From Alphaproteobacteria bacterium (GTDB taxonomy: Bacteria > Pseudomonadota > Alphaproteobacteria > Rhizobiales > Devosiaceae), in assembly GCA_013152625.1 (NCBI GenBank), contig JAADFY010000088.1:1-6148 (forward strand): DNA of 6,148 nt, read 5' to 3'. A program made the translations under genes and the position numbers. Below are positions 1 through 6,073 of the stretch, piece after piece; positions within the stretch are counted from its first letter, which is position 1; the number at the start of each line of letters is the position of its first letter. The notes below the pieces were generated by a model. The model searched no databases. It saw only the letters and a list, made by a program, of their open reading frames with translations, and was not told where the DNA came from.

Positions 1-488
1 TGTCGGGGGTGAACCGGGGGCACAATATCGGTGATCTGATCCATTGTTCGGGAACGGTGGCGGGGGCTAGGGAGGCGGCGCTGCACAATGTGCTCGGGAT
101 TGCCCTTTCCCAGGCCATGGACTTTGACAACCCGCAGAACGTGGAGTGGGGGTGCTCGGAAGCTCTGGGCATGGATATCGTTGCAACGCTGGTTGCCCGG
201 GCCGGATCCAGCGAGGCCTATTACAACATCAATTTCCCCCGCTGCCCGCCCGCCGATGTCACCGAAACGGTTCTGGTGCCCCACCAGCGCTTTGACAATT
301 CGCCTTTTGAATTTTACCCCAGCCGCAACGCCGACCGGCATTTTGTATCCATTTTGCGGACCCCCGACGCCCTGACCGATGGCGCCGACATGGTGTGCCT
401 GTTGGACAATAACGCCATTACCATTACCCCGCTCATGCTCCAGCAGACCGATTTTTCGGCCATAAAACGGCTGCAAGGGCACTTCTGA
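1..488 (+). CDS. surE: 5'/3'-nucleotidase SurE, C-terminal part (5' end outside window)
   Basis: SurE is a cytoplasmic, metal-dependent nucleoside monophosphate phosphatase (EC 3.1.3.5 family). The reading frame is already open at base 3, giving Ser-Gly-Val-Asn-Arg-Gly, which is the family's SGxNxGxN motif; its first Asn is a known metal ligand. The phosphate-binding SGTVAGA motif follows about 15 residues later, then IALSQ, a NINFP motif, and ITITPL near the C-terminus, all in the family order. About 161 residues are visible, close to the length E. coli SurE has from the same motif to its end, so about 90 N-terminal residues, including the Asp-Asp metal site, lie upstream. The GTG at 9 is an internal Val codon, not the start. 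The segment between the NINFP and ITITPL motifs is divergent: the usual RG-x-x-YYWIG element is replaced by a sequence containing FVSI. Family assignment is firm; full activity cannot be judged from a fragment. Confidence 0.9.
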   Translation, partial: SGVNRGHNIGDLIHCSGTVAGAREAALHNVLGIALSQAMDFDNPQNVEWGCSEALGMDIVATLVARAGSSEAYYNINFPRCPPADVTETVLVPHQRFDNSPFEFYPSRNADRHFVSILRTPDALTDGADMVCLLDNNAITITPLMLQQTDFSAIKRLQGHF

Positions 489-598
489 GCCCGGCTCTCC
501 CAAAGCGGTGTTCTGGATTTCTTTGGGCGCTTAAGCCAACCTTTACCTTAACCGATCTAAACTCTGCTCGATCAAATAACGAGTAATGAGTAACCCCC
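489..598 (+). other. surE to M23-lipoprotein intergenic region
   Basis: This 110-base gap holds no recognisable gene. Many Hyphomicrobiales carry pcm (protein-L-isoaspartate methyltransferase) between surE and the M23 gene, but nothing here could encode it. The gap contains a 7-bp inverted repeat (listed separately), the palindrome GCTTAAGC (529-536), two TTAA tetramers 13 bases apart, and a GAGTAA direct repeat (581-586 and 588-593) just before the next start codon. I found no convincing sigma-70 -35/-10 pair. The nearest -10-like string is TAAACT at 558-563, without a matching -35. Confidence 0.6.
499..527 (+). terminator. Possible weak hairpin after surE
   Basis: CCCAAAG (499-505) is perfectly complementary to CTTTGGG (521-527), giving a 7-bp stem with a 15-base loop, 10 bases after the SurE stop codon. 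No T-tract follows and the loop is large, so it is at best a weak or Rho-assisted 3'-end structure. It could equally be chance. Confidence 0.25.
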
Positions 599-1846
599 AT
601 GCGTTTGCCCACCGGTAAGAGAACCTTGCGGACCGGCCTGTCCATCACCGCACTTACGGTGGTGTCGGCAACACTGGCCGGATGTGTAACCACCGGAGGC
701 TCACTGATATCGAATGAAGTTACCGCCTCCACCGGCGTTCGGCCGGTAAGTGATCTAAACCAGCCCATGCCTCCGGCAGCCGGGCAGCCGGGTGGCGCGC
801 AAAGCCAGGTTCTGGCCGCCGTGGCGCCGCCGGGTCCGTTTACACCGCCCGGCAATGTCGGGGCCACGCCGGGTCCGCAAAACCAGTTGCAAAACCAGGT
901 GATTGCACAAAATCAGCTGATGGCCCGTGACAGTGCGGCGCGAACCCGAACCGCGCTGGCCAGCCCGTCCCTGTCCTCGAGTACCCCGCTTCCGCCCTTA
1001 ACCCCTTCATCCCAAGAGAGTAATGCGACCATGAGTGCCCAGTCCGCAGCCCTGCAAACCCCGGCGTCCATTCCACAAAGCGCTGGCCCCGGTTCGGCGC
1101 CGACCCTGAGTGTTGTGCCGCAGAACGCCTTTTATCACACGATTGTCAGCGGCGAATCCCTTTATGCGATTGCCCGCAAATACGCGGTATCCACCGACGC
1201 GATCGTTCAGGCCAACCAGCTGGTTTCCGCCGACAAGATTTATGTTGGTCAGCGGGTTATGATTCCGGGCCGCCCGGATCTGGCCGCCGCCGAACGGGGC
1301 CGTTTGGCCACAGCGGCAGGCACCACCATCAAACCGGCGCCGGTGCTGGCGAGACCGGCCGCTCCCACCGCCAAACCGATTGCCACCGCATCCATTGCGC
1401 CCACAGTTGCCACCGGGCCTGTCGTCAATTCGGCAACCCCGGTTGCCCAGGCCATGCCAGCCGCAACCGCCGCCCAGGTTGTGGGCAAGTTCCGCTGGCC
1501 GGTTCAGGGGCGCCTGATTGCAGATTTCAAGGCCTCCAAGGGGACCGGCATTAACATCGAAGTGCCCGAGGGTGCAGCAATTCGCGCCGCAGAAGCGGGC
1601 ACCGTGATCTATACCGGCAACGGTGTGGAGGGGTATGGCAATCTCATTTTAATCCGGCATGCCAACGGCTTTGTTTCCGCCTATGCGCACCTTAAAGACA
1701 TCGGGGTGGCCAAGGGTGATCTGGTCAATCGCGGCGATTCCATCGGCTCGGCGGGCATGACCGGCGGCGTTTCGCGTCCCCAGCTCCATTTTGAGCTGCG
1801 CAACGGCTCGGTTCCCGTGGATCCGATACCGCTGCTGATCAGCTAA
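599..1846 (+). CDS. LysM and M23/LytM-domain lipoprotein, NlpD/DipM-like, probably non-catalytic
   Basis: This 415-residue envelope protein begins with a basic n-region, a hydrophobic stretch and a lipobox LAGC with Cys29 as the predicted lipidation site. A Pro/Ala/Ser/Gln-rich low-complexity segment (about 45-175) follows, then a LysM peptidoglycan-binding domain (about 179-224, from YHTIVSGESL to MIPG), an Ala/Pro/Thr linker (about 225-297), and an M23/LytM domain (about 300-413). In active M23 enzymes zinc is held by HxxxD and by the last His of HxH. Here the HxxxD positions appear to be Gly315 and Asn319, and the first His of HxH is Gln395. His364 (YAH) and His397 remain. E. coli NlpD and Caulobacter DipM are similarly degenerate and act by activating amidases, so that is the inferred role. 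The ATG at 599 is chosen because it yields a proper lipoprotein signal; the ribosome site (GAG at 588-590) is weak. The gene is convergent with the DUF815 gene. Confidence 0.88.
   Translation: MRLPTGKRTLRTGLSITALTVVSATLAGCVTTGGSLISNEVTASTGVRPVSDLNQPMPPAAGQPGGAQSQVLAAVAPPGPFTPPGNVGATPGPQNQLQNQVIAQNQLMARDSAARTRTALASPSLSSSTPLPPLTPSSQESNATMSAQSAALQTPASIPQSAGPGSAPTLSVVPQNAFYHTIVSGESLYAIARKYAVSTDAIVQANQLVSADKIYVGQRVMIPGRPDLAAAERGRLATAAGTTIKPAPVLARPAAPTAKPIATASIAPTVATGPVVNSATPVAQAMPAATAAQVVGKFRWPVQGRLIADFKASKGTGINIEVPEGAAIRAAEAGTVIYTGNGVEGYGNLILIRHANGFVSAYAHLKDIGVAKGDLVNRGDSIGSAGMTGGVSRPQLHFELRNGSVPVDPIPLLIS
686..688 (+). other. Predicted lipobox cysteine codon 29
   Basis: Residues 14-29 of the M23-family protein form a hydrophobic segment ending in T-L-A-G-C, preceded by several Arg/Lys residues. 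This matches the bacterial type II signal peptide consensus [LVI][ASTVI][GAS]C. Residue +2 is Val rather than Asp, so by the E. coli Lol rule the protein would go to the outer membrane. That rule is not well tested in alphaproteobacteria. Confidence 0.75.
878..916 (+). repeat. Short CAAAACCAG repeats encoding Gln/Asn-rich stretch
   Basis: CAAAACCAG occurs at 878-886 and 890-898, with a one-mismatch copy CAAAATCAG at 908-916. They encode repeated Q-N-Q triplets (residues 94-106) in the low-complexity spacer of the M23-family lipoprotein. This looks like local slippage expansion inside a flexible linker. Confidence 0.6.
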
Positions 1847-1853
1847 CGCCGAA

Positions 1854-1866
1854 CTCCGGGTCGGAG
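1854..1866. terminator. Possible small hairpin in the convergent gap
   Basis: CTCCG (1854-1858), a 3-base loop, and CGGAG (1862-1866) form a 5-bp GC-rich hairpin in the 21-base gap between the convergent stop codons of the M23 gene (TAA, 1844-1846) and the DUF815 gene (TAA, reverse complement of 1868-1870). Its position suits a bidirectional terminator, but the stem is short and neither strand has a T-tract after it. Confidence 0.3.
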
Positions 1867-1867
1867 A

Positions 1868-2752
1868 TTATGTGGGTTCTTTCAGCGCCAGCCCGTTCTG
1901 GCCGGCCAACTGTCTTACGAACTGAATAGCCACCCGGCCGGAACGGGCGCCCCGGGTCTGGGCCCACTCGATGGCCCCGGCCCGAAGTCGATCGCGGGAA
2001 ACCGGCACTGAGAAATGGTGCACATAGGCCTCGACCATTTCCAGGTAAGTGGCCTGATCGCAATTGTGAAAACCCAGCCACAGGCCAAACCGGTCTGACA
2101 GGGAAATTTTCTCATCCACCGATTCGTGGGGGGTAATGGCGGTGGAGCGCTCGTTGTCGATCATATCCCGGGGCATGAGATGGCGCCGGTTGGAGGTGGC
2201 ATAAAACAAGGCGTTGGCGGGCCGGCCTTCCAGGCCCCCGTCAAGGATGGTTTTAAGCGCCTTGTATTGGCTCTCACCGGTGTCAAAGCTCAAGTCATCG
2301 CAAAAAACAATCACCCGGGCCTTCAATACGCTGATGGCTTTCATCAAAACCGGCAAGGTTGAAATGTCCTCCCGGTTGATTTCGGCCAGAATCAGCGGCG
2401 GCGCGCCGGGGGTGGCGGTTTTTGTCACTTCGGCGTGAACGGCTTTGACCAGCGAACTTTTCCCCATGCCCCGGGCGCCCCACAACAGCGCATTGTTGGC
2501 CCCATGGCCGGCGGCGAACTGGTTTGTGTTGGCCAGAAGCGTATCCAGGGGACCGTCGATACCTTTAAGCAGCGAAAGCGCGACCCGATTGACCTTTGGA
2601 ACCGGTGTCAGGTCGCTCCGGGCGCCGTCCCAGTGATATGCGGCGGCTTTGGTCAGGGTGGGGGCCGGGGGCGGCGAACGACCGCTGAGGACCGCCAGAG
2701 AGGTGGCAATATCGGCGAGCAGGGTAGTGATTTTTTGCGGCTGATCTGTCAT
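1868..2752 (-). CDS. DUF815-family AAA+ ATPase (ATP-binding protein)
   Basis: This 294-residue cytoplasmic P-loop ATPase matches the DUF815 family by its strongly conserved blocks. In order these are VPKVNRVALSLLKGID (51-66), the Walker A loop GARGMGKSS (92-100), EINREDI (124-130), a Walker B strand VIVFCDD (147-153), GGLEGRP (172-178), a sensor-1-like YATSNRRHLMPRDM (184-197), and SLSDRFGLWLGFH (217-229). GARSGR (268-273) near the end may supply the sensor-2 arginine. No signal peptide or membrane segment is visible. The frame stays open upstream to about 2935, but ATG at 2752 is preferred: it gives the family's usual MTD-like N-terminus and length, has an AGG about 9 bases before it, and avoids overlap with yajC. 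No biochemical role is established for the family. It is convergent with the M23 gene and divergent from yajC. Confidence 0.9.
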   Translation of the reverse strand: MTDQPQKITTLLADIATSLAVLSGRSPPPAPTLTKAAAYHWDGARSDLTPVPKVNRVALSLLKGIDGPLDTLLANTNQFAAGHGANNALLWGARGMGKSSLVKAVHAEVTKTATPGAPPLILAEINREDISTLPVLMKAISVLKARVIVFCDDLSFDTGESQYKALKTILDGGLEGRPANALFYATSNRRHLMPRDMIDNERSTAITPHESVDEKISLSDRFGLWLGFHNCDQATYLEMVEAYVHHFSVPVSRDRLRAGAIEWAQTRGARSGRVAIQFVRQLAGQNGLALKEPT

Positions 2753-2922
2753 GATGTGATGCCTGTCGGTGCCTTTGCCGCGCCCCTGGGGTTTCGCTTT
2801 GCAATCCCGGGGCTGATCTGTATAGTCCGCGCGATTTTCACCCAATCTGTTGGGACTGGCGCAGCGACTCCTATATGGATGAAGTCGCCTCGCTTTGACA
2901 AGTTGACCCAGGGAGTAACTAC
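2753..2922. promoter_or_regulatory. Divergent promoter region between the DUF815 gene (-) and yajC (+)
   Basis: This 170-base gap must hold the start signals of both flanking genes. For yajC, the CTATAT at 2871-2876 matches the -10 consensus of alphaproteobacterial sigma-70 (CTTGAC-N17-CTATAT), with a weak -35 GTTGGG at 2849-2854 (16-base spacer). For the DUF815 gene, the reverse complement of 2820-2825 reads CTATAC, with only a poor -35. Other elements seen are a perfect 5-bp hairpin CCCAA-TCTG-TTGGG (2841-2854), an inverted repeat GCGACT/AGTCGC (2864-2869 and 2883-2888) flanking the yajC -10, and a direct repeat TTGAC (2895-2899 and 2903-2907) in the yajC leader. Assignments are by eye. Confidence 0.45.
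2910..2915 (+). promoter_or_regulatory. yajC ribosome binding site
   Basis: AGGGAG lies 7 bases before the ATG at 2923. It is a good Shine-Dalgarno match at normal spacing and fixes the yajC start, which also gives the typical alphaproteobacterial YajC N-terminus. Confidence 0.8.
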
Positions 2923-3465
2923 ATGTTTGTGACACCGGCTTTCGCTCAAGCTGCGGCGCCCGGCGCCGGGGATATTTTCAGTGGCCTTTTGCCAATCTTG
3001 CTGATTATCCCCATTTTCTATTTTCTGATTATCCGGCCCCAGCAAAAGCGAACCAAAGCGCATCAAAGAATGCTCGGCTCGGTCGCCCGGGGCGATACCA
3101 TCGTCACCAGTGGCGGGCTGATCGGCAAGGTAATCCGGGTTCGCGACGACAATGAGCTTGAAGTGGAATTGGCTGAAAACGTCAAGGTGCGGGTGTTGCG
3201 CACCATGCTGTCCGATGTCCGCTCAAAACCCAACCCGGCCAACCAGAATGATCCGGGACCGGCGAAACCGGCCACCAGAAGGTCATCGGCAAAAAAATCC
3301 GGCACCACGAAATCCTCAGGGGCCAGATCCTCGGGGGCCAGATCCTCGGGAGCAAAGTCTTCTTCTGCCAAACCGGCGTCTTCCCGGCCCGGCTCCACCC
3401 GCCCGCCCCGGTCCAGTTCGGCGCGTTCGCGGCCGTCAAAGCCAAAACCTGATAAATCAGACTGA
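2923..3465 (+). CDS. yajC: Preprotein translocase subunit YajC with extended basic tail
   Basis: YajC is the small single-pass inner-membrane subunit that associates with SecDF and the SecYEG/YidC holotranslocon. The protein is 180 residues, against roughly 110 for E. coli YajC. It starts MFVTPAFAQA, has one transmembrane helix (about 18-37), then the hallmark RPQQKR (38-43) and the conserved beta-rich domain (about 52-97) with the block RGDTIVTSGGLIGKV. The rest (about 101-180) is a low-complexity tail with about 22 Ser, 19 Lys/Arg and only 3 Asp, including tandem S-S-G-A-[RK] units. By the positive-inside rule the tail should be cytoplasmic. Function of the tail is unknown; contact with lipid, nucleic acid or the ribosome is only a guess. 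secDF follows after 67 bases on the same strand. Confidence 0.95.
   Translation: MFVTPAFAQAAAPGAGDIFSGLLPILLIIPIFYFLIIRPQQKRTKAHQRMLGSVARGDTIVTSGGLIGKVIRVRDDNELEVELAENVKVRVLRTMLSDVRSKPNPANQNDPGPAKPATRRSSAKKSGTTKSSGARSSGARSSGAKSSSAKPASSRPGSTRPPRSSSARSRPSKPKPDKSD
3313..3357 (+). repeat. Three tandem 15-bp units in the yajC tail
   Basis: Units at 3313-3327, 3328-3342 and 3343-3357 share TCCTC-[AG]-GG-[GA]-GC, the first two differing at one base and the third more diverged. Each adds five codons encoding S-S-G-A-[RK]. The unit length keeps the frame, so copy number could vary without breaking yajC. Confidence 0.8.
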
Positions 3466-3487
3466 TAATCAGGTTGATATGTAGCCT

Positions 3488-3511
3488 CGCGCCTCGTAAG
3501 GCTGCGTTTTT
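3488..3511 (+). terminator. Hairpin plus T5 tract between yajC and secDF (attenuator-like)
   Basis: CGCGCCT (3488-3494) can pair with AGGC-(T)-GCG (3499-3506) around a CGTA loop, giving a 7-bp stem with one bulged T, followed at once by TTTTT (3507-3511). An alternative 5-bp pairing AGCCT/AGGCT (3483-3487 with 3499-3503) overlaps it. This has the form of an intrinsic terminator. Because it ends 21 bases before the secDF start, it may reduce read-through from yajC into secDF. The T-tract is short, so efficiency is uncertain. Confidence 0.45.
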
Positions 3512-3518
3512 CGGGGCC

Positions 3519-3523
3519 AAAGG
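3519..3523 (+). promoter_or_regulatory. secDF ribosome binding site
   Basis: AAAGG sits 9 bases before the ATG at 3533. It is a moderate Shine-Dalgarno match and supports the chosen start, just downstream of the T-tract. Confidence 0.55.
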
Positions 3524-3532
3524 TCCAAACCA

Positions 3533-6070
3533 ATGCTCAAATTCTCGCTAGTTCGAACTCTGATTATTGTCGGGGCAACGATCCTGGGACTGGTGCTTGC
3601 CATTCCCAATTTCGTGCCCCAGAGCGCACTGGATGTGCTCCCTTCGTGGGTGCCTAAGAACAAAATTGTTCTCGGGCTGGACCTGCAGGGGGGGTCGCAT
3701 CTGCTGTTGCAGGTCAACCGGGAGGAAATCGAACAGGATCGCGTTCGTGATCTGCGCCGGGAGGCCCGATCGATCTTGAGCAATGAGCTTGGTATTCCCA
3801 ACCTGATCACCACCCAGGGCAATGTTCTGACCATCGAGCTGACCGACCCGGGCCGAATTGGCGAGGCAAGGGCAGCGCTGGAGATACTCGAGACCACCGT
3901 ACCCACCTCACTGTTAAGCGTGGGCACGGTGCGCGAGGTTCTGCTGGACGAGACCGGCGACGGGCGGCTGACCCTGACCGTGACCGAAGAGGGGATTACC
4001 GCCAATCTTTCCACCGTGGTGGCCCAGTCTATCGAGGTCATCCGGCGCCGGGTGGATGAACTGGGGACAACCGAGCCGACCATTCAGCGCCAGGGCAATG
4101 ACCGGGTCCTGGTCCAGGTGCCCGGCTTTGATGATTCGGCGCGCCTGAAAGACGTCATTTCGCGCACCGCAAGATTAACCTTCCATATGGTCCACCCGAC
4201 CATGAGCGCCGATCAGGCGACCGTCCAGGGTGTGCCGCTGGGTTACCAGCTGGCGCCGTCGGCGGATGGTGGTTTTGAGTTGATCGAAGAAGAAATTCGC
4301 ATCGGTGGCGAAGCATTGCAGGACGCGCAGGCCGGCTTTGATCAGCAGAGCAGCGAACCCATCGTAACGTTCCGCTTTGATACGCGGGGCGGTATTACGT
4401 TCGGTGAAATCACCTCGGCCAATGTGGGGCGCCGGTTTGCCATTGTCCTGGATAATCAGGTGATCACCGCGCCCAATATCCTGTCGCCGATTACCGGCGG
4501 CTCGGGGCAGATCTCGGGCAATTTTACCGCTGAAAGCGCCAATGATCTGGCTGTTCTGTTGCGGGCGGGCGCCTTGCCGGCAACTCTGGATATCATCGAG
4601 GAGCGGTCGGTGGGCCCCAGCCTTGGCGCCGATTCCATTGCTGCGGGGTCGCTGGCCGGCATTGTCGGCGGTTTCGCGGTGATCGTGTTCATGCTGATCG
4701 CTTACGGGCTGTTCGGGGTTTTCGCCAACATCTCGCTGATCGTCAATATTTCCCTGCTGCTGGGCATCCTGTCCACCCTGGGCGCCACCTTAACCTTGCC
4801 CGGGATTGCCGGCATTGTGCTTACGGTGGGCATGGCGGTGGACGCCAATGTGCTGATCTACGAACGCATGCGAGAAGAGCGGGTTGCGGGGCGCACGCCG
4901 CTGCAAGCGCTTGAATCCGGGTTCAAACGGGCATTCGGCACCATTCTGGATGCCAATGTGACGACGCTGATCGCGGCGGTCATCCTGTTTTTCCTTGGGT
5001 CCGGCCCCATCCGTGGCTTTGCCATCACCCTGGCCATCGGCATCGTAACCACCCTGTTTACCTCCTATGTCTTTACCCAGTTTCTGGTGGCACGGTGGTT
5101 TGCGGCGGTCCGTCCCAAAGAACTCAAGCTGCGGTTGATCGCGCTTGTTCCCGACAATACAAAAATCCCGTTCATGAGCTGGCGCAAGCGCGCCTATGTT
5201 TTCTCCGGCGTGCTCATGATCGCCTCTTTGGGGCTGTTTTTCGTTCAGGGGGTCAATCTGGGGATCGACTTCAAGGGCGGCTCGGCCATTGAAGTGCAAT
5301 CTTTGTCCGGTCCTGCCAATATTGCCGATATCCGGTCCCGGGTTGGCGCTCTGGGACTGGGTGACGTCTCGGTGCAGGAGTTTGGCACCGATATTGACGT
5401 TCTGATTCGTGTGGAGGCCCAGCCGGGGCCTGAATCCGCCCAGCAGGTGGCGGTTACCGAAGTGGTGAATTCCCTGGGGGCCGGCTATGAGGTGCGGCGC
5501 ACCGAAGTTGTGGGCCCCACGGTTTCGGGGGAGTTGGCCATAACCGGGGCCATTTCACTCGTTGCTGCGGTTTTGGCAATCCTTGGTTATTTGTGGGTCC
5601 GGTTCGAGTGGCAATTTGCGGTGGGCGCGGTGCTGGCCACGGTGCATGACGTGGTGCTGACCATCGGCATGTTCGCCATTACCGGCATAGAGTTCAACCT
5701 TGCCTCCATCGCCGCCATTCTGACAATTGTCGGTTATTCGCTCAACGACACGGTGGTGGTCTATGACCGGGTGCGTGAAAATTTGCGCAAATACCGGAAA
5801 ATGCCCCTGCATGAACAATTGTCCAAGTCCGTCAACGACACCTTGTCGCGAACGGCGCTGACATCGGTGACCACGATACTTGCCCTGCTGGCGCTGGTGG
5901 TGCTGGGGGGCGAAGTGATCCGGGGCTTTACGATTGCCATGACCTGGGGCGTTGTGGTGGGCACCTATTCGTCGATCTTTGTGGCCGCTCCGCTGCTGAT
6001 CCTGTTGCGGTTGCAGCCGCGCCCTGAGGGCGACAAAAAAGAGACCCGGCCCGACGGCGCCTCGGTTTAG
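3533..6070 (+). CDS. secDF: Protein translocase subunit SecDF (SecD-SecF fusion)
   Basis: This 845-residue inner-membrane protein joins SecD and SecF, which use proton flow to help complete preprotein export through SecYEG. The SecD half has TM1 (about 7-27), the D1 motif GLDLQGGSHLLL (48-59), a large periplasmic P1 region (to about 365) with IEVIRRRVDELGTTEP, and five further helices (about 370-520). Among them VGMAVDANVLIYERMREE carries Asp437, matching the essential proton-relay Asp of E. coli SecD. A cytoplasmic linker (about 525-550) leads to the SecF half: TM (about 553-572), GIDFKGGSAIEV (577-588), a periplasmic domain, then helices from about 670. VGYSLNDTVVVYDRVREN carries Asp739, the SecF counterpart, and LSRT (771-774) includes a conserved Arg. 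Key residues look intact. The 845-residue length fits the SecDF fusions of Brucella and Rhizobium relatives. It lies between yajC and the Mth938-like gene. Confidence 0.97.
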   Translation: MLKFSLVRTLIIVGATILGLVLAIPNFVPQSALDVLPSWVPKNKIVLGLDLQGGSHLLLQVNREEIEQDRVRDLRREARSILSNELGIPNLITTQGNVLTIELTDPGRIGEARAALEILETTVPTSLLSVGTVREVLLDETGDGRLTLTVTEEGITANLSTVVAQSIEVIRRRVDELGTTEPTIQRQGNDRVLVQVPGFDDSARLKDVISRTARLTFHMVHPTMSADQATVQGVPLGYQLAPSADGGFELIEEEIRIGGEALQDAQAGFDQQSSEPIVTFRFDTRGGITFGEITSANVGRRFAIVLDNQVITAPNILSPITGGSGQISGNFTAESANDLAVLLRAGALPATLDIIEERSVGPSLGADSIAAGSLAGIVGGFAVIVFMLIAYGLFGVFANISLIVNISLLLGILSTLGATLTLPGIAGIVLTVGMAVDANVLIYERMREERVAGRTPLQALESGFKRAFGTILDANVTTLIAAVILFFLGSGPIRGFAITLAIGIVTTLFTSYVFTQFLVARWFAAVRPKELKLRLIALVPDNTKIPFMSWRKRAYVFSGVLMIASLGLFFVQGVNLGIDFKGGSAIEVQSLSGPANIADIRSRVGALGLGDVSVQEFGTDIDVLIRVEAQPGPESAQQVAVTEVVNSLGAGYEVRRTEVVGPTVSGELAITGAISLVAAVLAILGYLWVRFEWQFAVGAVLATVHDVVLTIGMFAITGIEFNLASIAAILTIVGYSLNDTVVVYDRVRENLRKYRKMPLHEQLSKSVNDTLSRTALTSVTTILALLALVVLGGEVIRGFTIAMTWGVVVGTYSSIFVAAPLLILLRLQPRPEGDKKETRPDGASV

Positions 6071-6073
6071 GAG

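Noticed and set aside
531..553. CtrA-type site from the two TTAA tetramers before the M23 gene
   Set aside because: The CtrA consensus is TTAA-N7-TTAA; here the spacing is 13 bases, so it does not fit.
2895..2900. TTGACA as a -35 box for yajC
   Set aside because: It is only 22 bases from the start codon, so a matching -10 would overlap the ribosome site and transcription would begin inside the gene.
2759..2932. Possible 57-codon leader peptide overlapping the yajC start, with a hydrophobic middle
   Set aside because: It has no Shine-Dalgarno sequence, begins upstream of the candidate yajC promoter, and is the tail of a frame antisense to the ATPase gene. I considered a Sec-monitoring arrest peptide but saw no RAPP- or RGPP-like motif.
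2126..2932. Plus-strand open frames opposite the DUF815 ATPase
   Set aside because: They are antisense to a clear ATPase with intact motifs and contain no domain signature.
2753..2935. Upstream in-frame extension of the DUF815 ATPase to about position 2935
   Set aside because: The extra 61 residues are not like the family N-terminus, would cover the whole divergent promoter region and overlap the yajC start. The ATG at 2752 gives the usual family start and length.
3397..3462. YajC tail as a translation-arrest sequence controlling secDF
   Set aside because: Arrest peptides upstream of sec genes are known, and the tail has a single T-R-P-P-R. It lacks the RAPP/RAPG/RGPP type of motif, and a Pro-Pro pair alone in a Pro-rich tail is not evidence.
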